Part shown: one piece after another, positions 36,786 to 43,928 of the stretch
Layout of the letters: every line of letters starts with the position of its first letter
Numbering within the stretch: the stretch's first letter is position 1
Assembly: GCA_013306675.1 (NCBI GenBank)
Contig: JABLUY010000152.1
Coordinates: 1 to 64,000 of the forward strand
From: Thraustochytrium sp. TN22
Taxonomy: Eukaryota; Sar; Bigyra; Thraustochytrida; Thraustochytriidae
Reading direction: 5' to 3'
Length of the DNA: 64,000 nucleotides
Notes under the pieces: generated by a model
Seen by the model: only the letters and a program-made list of their open reading frames with translations
The model's database searches: none
Told to the model about the DNA's origin: nothing
Position numbers and translations under genes: made by a program

Positions 36786-37964
36786 TCACACGCAGAGCAA
36801 GGAGGAAGAGAGCGCGTCAACAAAGGTCTGCAGCGTGTAGCGGCTGCCAAAGTAGACGAGCACGCCGATGGCGAGTGTGATGGGCAGCGCTGGGATGGTG
36901 GCGTCGGGCGGCGTGACGGCGATGGTGAGGATGAGGCCCGAGAGGATGGCGGTGAAGCACGCAGAAAGCGTGGCGGCGTCCACAATGGCGGCCCGCCCCA
37001 CGATGACGCCATAGAATACGAGATCCATGAGCCCCAGCTCGTACAGATCAGTCTGGTACACCATGCCGCCAGGCATGCGAAAGTCCTCGGCCAGCAGCCT
37101 GCGCTTGCGCTCCAGGTACAGCGCGTATCGCAGTGGGCCGCACGGCGTCATGACCGCGAAGATGTCCCAGATCACCATAAAGAGCACGAGGAACCAGAGC
37201 GCCACCTCGGGCAGGCTGCAGAACGGCCACGCCAGCGCCACGCTCGCCAACAGCAGACACGCGCGCCCGAGCCGTGGCGGGCCTTCCTCCCACAGGATGA
37301 CCACGGCGCCTGCCATGCCGAGGTTCCAGCAAATCACTGCCAGGCTGATGGCGTCCACCGGAAAGGCGTGGACTTGGCTGGCTCGCACGACCAAAAAGGC
37401 CGGCAGCCCCCCGAGCGCTGCCGCGAAGGAGGCCAGCACGAGCGCGTGCACGCACCTGGACAGGCGGAACTGCAGCATGCCCACGAAGGCCAGCGTCAGC
37501 ATAATGATGGCCGTCACGATGACGCCCGCGTACGCGGCGCCCTTGGCCACGCGGGCCGCCCGCGTGTCGCCGGGTTCTGGCCGAAAGACCGCCGGCGCGA
37601 ACGGCGCGCTGCCGTCCTCCTGCAGGTCGAGCCCCCACGCGACCGCGCACACCAGCACCAGCTGCGTCGCCAGGGGCGCCGTCAGGCAGTTCGCCATGTC
37701 GAAGATGCCCTGCGCTCTCGCCTCCTCGCGCCCGCCCTCCTTGCCGTCGTCCGGGAGCAAGAGGCCCGCGGCCCACCGCCACCATCCATGCTGCTGGCCG
37801 ATCTGCGCCAGCGCCGGCGCCGCCGCGCCCGACGCCGTCGCTGCTGCGCTGGAGGCCGGCGCAGGCCTTGCGCTGGGGTCCGAGGCCGCCGCTGCGACGG
37901 AGGCCGACGCCGTGCCCGCGCCGCCGCCGCCCGCCGAGACCGTCGGGCGGTGGTTGTCGAGCAT
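36786..37964 (-). CDS. Presenilin (gamma-secretase catalytic subunit homologue), GLMD variant
   Basis: Intronless, 392 residues, start ATG at 37964. About 85 N-terminal residues are disordered, followed by some eight or nine membrane segments. Presenilin hallmarks are VIWDIFAVMTPCGPLRYAL with the first catalytic Asp267, ELGLMDLVFYGVIVGRA with the second Asp314, and the PAL motif at 358-360 in IPALPITLAIG. The loop between the Asp segments is short (about 40 residues), lacking the long cytosolic loop of animal presenilins. Presenilin is an intramembrane aspartyl protease that works with nicastrin, APH-1 and PEN-2. The second active-site motif is normally GxGD; here the nucleotides read GGG CTC ATG GAT, so the second Gly is Met. 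In human PS1 the equivalent Gly384 is sensitive to substitution, so activity or substrate preference may be altered. Membership of the family is clear; catalytic competence is uncertain. Confidence 0.9.
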   Translation of the reverse strand: MLDNHRPTVSAGGGGAGTASASVAAAASDPSARPAPASSAAATASGAAAPALAQIGQQHGWWRWAAGLLLPDDGKEGGREEARAQGIFDMANCLTAPLATQLVLVCAVAWGLDLQEDGSAPFAPAVFRPEPGDTRAARVAKGAAYAGVIVTAIIMLTLAFVGMLQFRLSRCVHALVLASFAAALGGLPAFLVVRASQVHAFPVDAISLAVICWNLGMAGAVVILWEEGPPRLGRACLLLASVALAWPFCSLPEVALWFLVLFMVIWDIFAVMTPCGPLRYALYLERKRRLLAEDFRMPGGMVYQTDLYELGLMDLVFYGVIVGRAAIVDAATLSACFTAILSGLILTIAVTPPDATIPALPITLAIGVLVYFGSRYTLQTFVDALSSSLLCV

Positions 37965-38435
37965 GGACGTCGGGTAGGAGAACTGCTGCAGGGACAGTCA
38001 AGCTGGCAAGCAAGCGAGCGACGATGCCGCGACCTCTCGACGGAAGCCCTCTGGCTCGTCCTTTTCGAGTCTTCTCTCTCTTCTGCAACACCATCAACAC
38101 GAGCTCTTGGTCGACCAACGTTCTGTTGGCCATGAGCTCAAACATCCAAGATGAGCGTGCTGTTGCTGGGAAATGAGGCCAGGGAGACCCCCGCGCTCGC
38201 CGTAGGCGAGGTACGTGAAGATGACGAAGTTGGCGCGCTCGCCCACGGAGAGTTGCCCTCGTCGCGACCGGTGATGACCTGCAAAAAAGCACCGCGCTTG
38301 AACTTGAAAGCCCACACAAGCAGGGTGGCTCGTCCTTCTCGAGTTCTTCGTATCTCCTGCAGCAACAACAGCACAAGCTCTTGGTCGAATAACGTTCTAT
38401 TGGTCACGGTCATGGTCAGCTGGCACATGCATGGG
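37965..38435. other. Spacer carrying a duplicated FKBP 3' region
   Basis: Most of this spacer is explained by a tandem duplication of the 3' part and 3' flank of the FKBP gene. The flank copy at about 38,050-38,133 resembles 38,326-38,410 (CTCGTCCTTNTCGAG, AGCTCTTGGTCGAN, AACGTTCTNTTGG). The coding relic is annotated separately. Confidence 0.6.
38131..38313 (-). pseudogene. Partial, degraded FKBP copy
   Basis: This stretch aligns with the 3' coding part of the neighbouring FKBP gene, offset by about 317 bp. Both share GAGCGTGCTGTTGCTGGG, the CTCGCCGTAGGCGAGGT segment, GCGCGCTCGCCCACGGAGAG and GACCGGTGATGACCTGC. The copy has small indels that split it into frames reading [22 protein letters not shown] and FPSNSTLILDV. 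It lacks the 5' half and the first exon, so it is a dead tandem duplicate of only the end of the gene. Confidence 0.85.
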
Positions 38436-38831
38436 TCAGGTAAAGGTGATGAGCTCAACGTCAAAAATGAGCGTGCTGTTGCTGGGAATGAGGCCCGGGA
38501 AGCCGCGCTCGCCGTAGGCGAGGTCCGTGGGGATGACGAGCTTGGCGCGCTCGCCCACGGAGAGCTGCGAGACGCCCTCGTCGAGACCGGTGATGACCTG
38601 CTCGGCGCCGAGCTTGAACTTGAAGGGCTTGCCGCGGTCGCGCGAGCTGTCGAACCGCGTGCCGTCCGCAAGGTACCCGGTGTAATGAATGGTCACGGTC
38701 TGGCCGCGCTTGGGGTAGTTGACGCCATCACCGCTGCGCTTGCAGCCGTCAGTCTTTACGTCCGAACCCTCGCTCTAAAACGCAACTCACGCAGAAAAGA
38801 TCTCCACGGTGACGGCGCTCTTCTTGACCAT
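38436..38831 (-). CDS. FKBP12-type peptidyl-prolyl isomerase (two exons)
   Basis: A 112-residue FKBP encoded by exon 1 at 38,791-38,831 and exon 2 at 38,436-38,733, joined across a 57-nt intron. The spliced protein begins [20 protein letters not shown] and aligns end to end with FKBP12. The active-site and drug-binding residues of FKBP12 are recognisable: IHYTGYL (Tyr26 equivalent), RFDSSRDR (Phe36, Asp37), FKFKLG (Phe46), [11 protein letters not shown] (Val55, Ile56; the usual Trp59 is Leu), LAYGERG (Tyr82) and LIFDVELI (Phe99). It would catalyse cis-trans isomerisation of X-Pro bonds in the cytosol. The Trp to Leu change at the pocket floor is seen in several FKBP classes and may lower drug affinity. 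The first exon is divergent from AMMECR1 across about 400 bp, and a degraded copy of the gene's 3' end lies immediately downstream. Confidence 0.93.
38734..38790 (-). other. 57-nt spliceosomal intron in FKBP gene
   Basis: On the minus strand the donor reads GC|GTGAGT and the acceptor GCGCAG|C, in phase 2. A plausible branch site ACTGAC lies about 20 nt before the acceptor. Without splicing the frame hits TGA immediately after exon 1; with it the product aligns gaplessly to FKBP12. It is the only intron I can support in the window. Confidence 0.88.
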
Positions 38832-39234
38832 GCCGGCGACCTGCGCGCGCGCGCGTCAGCGCAGGCCCAGTCCAACGCAGCGCAACGCAACGCAGCGCAG
38901 CGCAGCGCAACGCAGCGCAGGACCACGCAACGCGACGCGATGCAGTGCCACGCCGCGAGCGCCGCGCGGTGATCCGGAGTTTGCGTCGCATCAAGGTCCA
39001 CTGCAAGGAAATGGAAAAAATCGCCCCGTAACGCATACCCATCCGGGGGAAAAGGCGGCCAGGCGGGCAAAGACCCCGCCGCGGGTCCCGCGCACGCTCG
39101 GACCAGACCGACTTGGCCGAGTCCGTCGCGCGCAGCCCAGGGTCCTCCCTCTCGCGCGACACGCTGCGCGACGCGACGCGACCTGACGCGAGGCGACGCG
39201 ACGCAGGCGCAGCCCTCGCGTCGGCGCTGGCGCG
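38832..39234. promoter_or_regulatory. Divergent promoter region, FKBP / AMMECR1
   Basis: 403 bases between two divergent start codons must carry both promoters. About 38,870-38,945 is a run of CGCAG/CGCAA pentamers, and 39,165-39,205 is rich in GACGC/GAGGC pentamers, close to the AMMECR1 start. No TATA-like element is clear. Confidence 0.5.
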
Positions 39235-39864
39235 ATGGCGGCGCAGGAGCCCGCGACGCCGGGGCTCGAGGCGACCGCGGAGCACTGCAAGTTCTGCTTC
39301 GACGTGCTGCTGGCCAAGCTGCAGGGCGGCGCGGCGCCCAAGGCGGAGTTCGCGAATCGCAGGCTCAAAGCGCCGCTCTTCGTGACGTGGAAGAAGGCGG
39401 ACGGCGACCTGCGCGGGTGCATTGGCAACTTCTCCGACCTGGAGCTGGGATCCGGGATCCGCGAGTACGCGCTCATCGCGGCGCTGGAGGACCACCGGTT
39501 CCAGCCGGTGCGCCTGGCCGAGGTGCCGGGGCTCGCCGTGGGCGTCTCGCTGCTGGTGAACTTTGAAGACGCGCAGCACGCGCGCGACTGGGAGATCGGC
39601 AAGCACGGGATCCGCATCTCGTTTCCAGACTCGGCCTCGCGACGCACGCTGGGCGCCACGTTCTTGCCGGAAGTGGCGGCAGAGCAGGGCTGGTCCGTGG
39701 ACGACACGCTGACGGCGCTGGTCCGCAAGGCAGGCTTCCGCGGGGTCATCACCGAGGACGTGATCCGGTCAATCAAGCTGGTACGGTACCAGTCGTCCAA
39801 GGCCAACCTCTCGTACGAGGAGTACCAAAAGCTCGCCGAGACGCAAGCGGGAGAGCAGGCCTAG
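39235..39864 (+). CDS. AMMECR1-domain protein
   Basis: Intronless, 209 residues, start ATG at 39235. It spans the AMMECR1 domain almost exactly: CKFCFDVLLAKL, FVTWKKADGDLRGCIGNF with the invariant LRGCIG at residues 59-64, ALIAALEDHRFQPV, VGVSLLVNFEDA, HGIRISF, ATFLPEVAAEQGW and LVRKAGF. This family is universal in eukaryotes and archaea. The LRGCIG strand resembles a nucleotide- or substrate-binding site, but no reaction is firmly established. Human AMMECR1 lies in the Alport/midface hypoplasia/intellectual disability region. The protein lacks the long N-terminal extension of animal versions. Confidence 0.94.
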   Translation: MAAQEPATPGLEATAEHCKFCFDVLLAKLQGGAAPKAEFANRRLKAPLFVTWKKADGDLRGCIGNFSDLELGSGIREYALIAALEDHRFQPVRLAEVPGLAVGVSLLVNFEDAQHARDWEIGKHGIRISFPDSASRRTLGATFLPEVAAEQGWSVDDTLTALVRKAGFRGVITEDVIRSIKLVRYQSSKANLSYEEYQKLAETQAGEQA

Positions 39865-40157
39865 TTGGCAAGCCTCGGCGGCAACATGATAACAGCCCTG
39901 CCTCAGACAACGTGAAGAACGAGGGAAAGAAAAAAAAAACAGCCAAGACTCCTGTGTGTGCAATAAGGACATGTGCGTGATGGTCAAATGGACGATTTAT
40001 CGAGGCTGCGCCGAGGCCTCCTTTTCCGTCGTGCCCTCGTTTTTTGGAACTCAAATAGGTCGCTCGCTCCGGCCGCTCCAATCGCTCGCTCTGGCCGCTC
40101 CAATCTACGGCCGGTCCAGCCTCCTCCTGCCAGGCCAAGAAACCCCGGCCGGGTCGC
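39865..40157. other. Convergent spacer AMMECR1 / PH-LPAT
   Basis: Under 300 bases between two stop codons. It holds an A run at 39,930-39,940 and a short repeat of CCGCTCCAATC at about 40,073-40,110. No gene. Confidence 0.5.
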
Positions 40158-42053
40158 TCAAAAGACGAAGAGGTAGACAGCAAGGAAGACGAGAATGAGA
40201 AGGTTCACGGCCCAAATGGCGGCCATGGGCCAAATGTCGCCCTCGACGCCAAAGGCGTCGCGCCTGATGACCTGCTGCTCGTCCTCGGGCGGGAAGGCGG
40301 TGTAGAGGGAGAAGTGCTTGAGCTTCTGGTCCTTGAGCTGCCAGCGCTGGTCGAGCCAGTCGGCGACGCCGCCCGGGTGCGAGAGGATGTCGTCCGGCTT
40401 GAAGCGCACGAGGTTCATGTGAATGTCCGAGGCGGAGGCGCCCGAGAGCAGGTTGCGGTAGGTGGGCACCGTGGAGTCGCGCGCAAGCTTGCGCTCGTTC
40501 TCCGGGATGTCGTCCGAGTAGCCCTCATAGGCGATCGTGACGTCGTAGACCTCGACGTCATTGCCGTCGAGCGCCTCGAGGGCGGCGACGAGCTCGTTGG
40601 CGTCCGGGAGCAGCAGCGTGTCGAGCTCCGGGCGGTCGGGCTCCTCGTCGCGCTGCTGGTCGATGCCGTCCTTGGTGGGCCAGCCGCGCTCGGGGAAGAT
40701 GAGCGACCACTCGTAGGCGCGGTCGGCGACGAGCGCGCGCATGTGGCGCGCGACGTGCTTGCGGTCCTTGGTTTGGCGATCCTCGCGGTTGCGACGCGAG
40801 AGGAAGACGAAGCCGAAGAGCTCGAAGAGCGCGCCGAGCCCAAAGAGCTCCACGCGCTCGCGCAGGCCCAGAAAGGCCTTGACGTTGCCGTGCGCGTCCT
40901 CGAGCGCCTTGGCGACGAGCATAAAGAAAAGCACGTCCGCCTCGCAGGCGCTGTTGGCGATGAAGATGCGCGTCGGCTTGGCGGGCGGCAGCGAGGCGCG
41001 GCGTGAGCTCCGCGAGCTCCGCGAGCCGCGCGAGCTGCTGCTGAGGCGGCGGCTCGCGGACCGGCGCGCGCGCGCCAGCTTGGGCACGTCGCCGCTCAGG
41101 TGGAAGAGCAGCGGCGGCAGCAGCCACGCCAGGGCGTCCACCCAGATGGCCTGGAGGCGCTCCACGACGGTGCGGCGCAGCATCGAGGGCGCCATGCCGG
41201 CGCGCAGCGTCGACTTGGCCAGGCCGCCCATCATGGTCATGGACACGCCGGCCGCCACGGCCGCCGCAATGCGGCCCGTCGCCTGCACGGGCCGCGGCAG
41301 CTTCTTCGCCTCGCGCATGGTGCGCGACCAGGCCTCCTCCGCCTCGAAGAGCCGCGACTTGTGCTTGTTGCGGCGGCCCACGCGGTTGCCCGTCGTGTTG
41401 CGCCGCAAGCCTTGGCCGTCGTCGTCCATCGCCGTGTTGTACTCGCGAAGCTGCGCGTAGTTGGACTTGAGCCGCGTCGACTGGCTCACCTGAATCGCCT
41501 TGTTGATCGAGTTTACCCATTCGCGCGCCTCCTCCGCGCTTGCCGCGCGGAACACCAGCACGGCATCCTTGTACGTGACCAGGTCTTCCTCCTCCTCGGG
41601 CTCCTCGTCGCTGTCCGCGCCGAAGCCGAACGAGAACTCGCCCTCCTCCGCCTCGCGCTGCCGCTGCGGCGACCGCACTGTCACCTCCATGCGCTGCCGC
41701 TGCGTCCACGTGATGGCGAACTCCGGCTCGTCGTCCACGGGCAGCACGTGCTTGATCGTCGACAGCATGATCTCCGTGCGCAGTGAGGTATCCTCCAGGT
41801 TCTGCACGATCACCTTCTCGTTGTCGATGAACACCGTGTTGGGCGACCACTCCCCGATCACGCGGTTGTAGATCTTGTCCCGCTTGCGCTGCCGCTGCCC
41901 CACGCGCCGCCGAGTCTTGAGCTGGCCGGACTTGATCACCGACCGCTCCAACGTGCGCATCTTCTGCTCGAACAGCTCCTCCGGCGACAGCCCGGTGCCG
42001 GCGCCGGGGCTCACCTCCACGAACTCATCGTCCGACAGCTCCTCCGTCGCCAT
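40158..42053 (-). CDS. PH domain + LPAT-family acyltransferase lacking the catalytic His
   Basis: Intronless, 631 residues, start ATG at 42053. Residues about 60-200 look like a PH domain (GEWSPNTVFIDNEKVIVQNL, FAITWTQRQRMEV, LVFRAASAEEAREWVNSIN) with an acidic insertion near 145-165. Residues about 300-560 belong to the lysophosphatidic acid acyltransferase/LCLAT1-like family: IFIANSACEADVLFFMLVAKAL, LFELFGFVFLSRRNREDRQTKDRKH, SLIFPERGWPTKDG, VYDVTIAYEG. The family's NHx4D active site reads N367-S-A-C-E-A-D373, so the catalytic His is Ser, and the usual FPEGT is FPERG (453-457). A hydrophobic segment lies near 315-330 and a C-terminal anchor at about 607-631. The PH domain suggests phosphoinositide-dependent membrane placement. 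It is probably a pseudoenzyme or has unusual chemistry; an intact paralogue elsewhere would be expected for lipid synthesis. Confidence 0.87.
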   Translation of the reverse strand: MATEELSDDEFVEVSPGAGTGLSPEELFEQKMRTLERSVIKSGQLKTRRRVGQRQRKRDKIYNRVIGEWSPNTVFIDNEKVIVQNLEDTSLRTEIMLSTIKHVLPVDDEPEFAITWTQRQRMEVTVRSPQRQREAEEGEFSFGFGADSDEEPEEEEDLVTYKDAVLVFRAASAEEAREWVNSINKAIQVSQSTRLKSNYAQLREYNTAMDDDGQGLRRNTTGNRVGRRNKHKSRLFEAEEAWSRTMREAKKLPRPVQATGRIAAAVAAGVSMTMMGGLAKSTLRAGMAPSMLRRTVVERLQAIWVDALAWLLPPLLFHLSGDVPKLARARRSASRRLSSSSRGSRSSRSSRRASLPPAKPTRIFIANSACEADVLFFMLVAKALEDAHGNVKAFLGLRERVELFGLGALFELFGFVFLSRRNREDRQTKDRKHVARHMRALVADRAYEWSLIFPERGWPTKDGIDQQRDEEPDRPELDTLLLPDANELVAALEALDGNDVEVYDVTIAYEGYSDDIPENERKLARDSTVPTYRNLLSGASASDIHMNLVRFKPDDILSHPGGVADWLDQRWQLKDQKLKHFSLYTAFPPEDEQQVIRRDAFGVEGDIWPMAAIWAVNLLILVFLAVYLFVF

Positions 42054-43928
42054 GCTCCCTCCCGCCGCCGCGCGGCGCTCCTTCTCCTCCCTCTGCTAGT
42101 ACCTCCTCGCGCCGCGCACGAGCCCGCGTGCCGCCGCGCCGGGATCCGATCCCGCCAGCCCGCGCAGCTGCCGGCTGCCTGCCGCCGCCAGCGCGCGCCG
42201 CCGCCTCGGCCCGGGCCCGCGCAGCCGCCGCGCCGAGCCGCCGCCGCGCCGCGCCGCGCCGCGCTGGGCCTTGACTTTGAATTTGAATTTGGTTGAAGTC
42301 GAACTCCGACTCGAGGCAGAGGCGCGGCACGTGCGCGCGTGTGCGCGCGCCGCGGCCGCGCCGCAAGGGGCGCAAGCGCGCTTGGGCCGCTTCTTACCGC
42401 TGCAATTGTTGCACTTGCCACAGACGTTCATTCACCGGGGCGGGCTGTCCCTGGCGGCGCTGCCGGTGGCCGCCGCGGGCGCCGAGGGCGCGAGGCGCAG
42501 GGCGATTCTGGGCGGGTGGCGAGGACGCGCTGGGCGACCAGAGCAGCCACAGGAGGAATTTTGCCGACGGCTGGATCTGGCGGTGGCGGAGCGAGGGTGC
42601 AGGACGACTGCAAAGGGCGCGAGATGCTGCGCGGAGGAGGAGGAGAGGGCGGGGAGAGCGGCAGAAGGCAAGACGTGGACGCTTTGGCTGACGCAAGGGC
42701 ATGCTTTCTCAGCTTTTGGTCAGCTTTTGTCTGAGCTTTTGGCTGAGCTTTTGGTCAGCTTTTGGCTGAGCTTTTGGTCAGCTTTGGGGCAGCTTTAGGG
42801 CAGCTCTTGGTCAGCTTTTGGTCAGCTCTTGGTCAGCTCTGGTCAGCTCTTGGTCAGCTCTTGGTCAGCTCTTGGTCAGCTCTTGGTCAGCTTGTCGTCG
42901 GTCAGGTGAGGTGGAGGCGTGGGTGTTGAAGCTCTCGTGCGCCAAGGAACAAGAAAGGCGCATGCAAGATCGAGACCGCACCGAAACAGAACATGAGCTC
43001 GTCCGCACCCCTGCGGGTATCAGCGAGCGCCGGGCAGCTAGCTAGCTAGCTGCCACGCTCCGGTGTCCGGACGCCGCGCAAGACCAGACGAAACGCGGAG
43101 TCTGGACCGGGCCGCCAGCAGGCGAAAATGAACCGCAGCTTGCTGCCGCACCGTGCCAGTGCGTCGTTTCGCTCATCCGTGGCTCGCAGTGGCCAGCGCG
43201 GTCACTTGAATCACCGCCCAATGCCCATGCCATGTGCAGGCTTTTGCTTCCTACACGTGCAACGGCCGTCCTGCGTTCGCTGTCAATAACCTACGTTACG
43301 TTGCGACGGCTCCGAGTCAGCGAAAAGAAGCGAGGCACCCCGCAGATCGCTGTGATCGCTCGCGTCAGCCATGGCCACTGCATGGCATGCACGCTCCCGC
43401 ATGTGGGGTCTCGAGTGCCAGTGGGCTCTCGTCTCCGCCTGCGTCCCTGCCTAATAACTAGCTAGCTGGCTGCATGCTGCGTGCCTCGTCGCCAGTCCTT
43501 GGCGTCGCCCAAGCAGCCCGCACAGCGCAACGCAGCCCCTGACAGCCTCCTTTGGACGCGCCGCGCGGCGCGCCGGGCGCGGCTCGCCTCGCCGGCGAGC
43601 ACCGCCAACGGGTGGGGGCCAGTTGCGCCGCGCGAGCTTCCGCGCACGAGCCGCGCCAACGGCAGCGCCTGCACTGCGCGCGCAGGACTGCACTGCACTG
43701 CGGACACGCCGGCGGAGTCACCGTGGCGTATGGGAAAAGCGTCCCAGCGCGGCCGGTGGGACTCGGCGCCCGGATTCTGCGCGCTGGCCGCCGCGCCCGG
43801 GCGGCAAACCCGCTTCGACGGAGCACCCGGCGGGTCGGCGCGACGCAGCGCGGCCCCAGCCCCGCGCCCTTGGTTCGCGCTGCGCTGCGCTGCGGTCTCG
43901 ACGCGAGCGAGCAGGCAGCACTAGCAGC
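42054..43928. other. Spacer between PH-LPAT gene and the protease-SRCR array
   Basis: About 1.9 kb containing the divergent promoters of the PH-LPAT gene (minus) and the first protease-SRCR gene (plus). A minisatellite occupies 42,696-42,895. The remaining sequence has no supported gene. A (GCTA)n run lies at 43,036-43,051. Confidence 0.5.
42696..42895. repeat. Minisatellite of TTGGTCAGCTC-type units
   Basis: About sixteen imperfect copies of an 11-15 bp unit. The left half is made of AGCTTTTGGTC/AGCTTTTGGCTG variants, while the right half (42,790-42,890) is nearly pure TTGGTCAGCTC. The gradual change in unit sequence from left to right is typical of slippage-driven growth from one end. Confidence 0.88.

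Noticed and set aside
38773-38790. Shorter intron in FKBP ending at TTTTAG
   Set aside because: It would be about 16 nt long and would not restore the FKBP frame; only the 57-nt intron ending GCGCAG gives a protein colinear with FKBP12.
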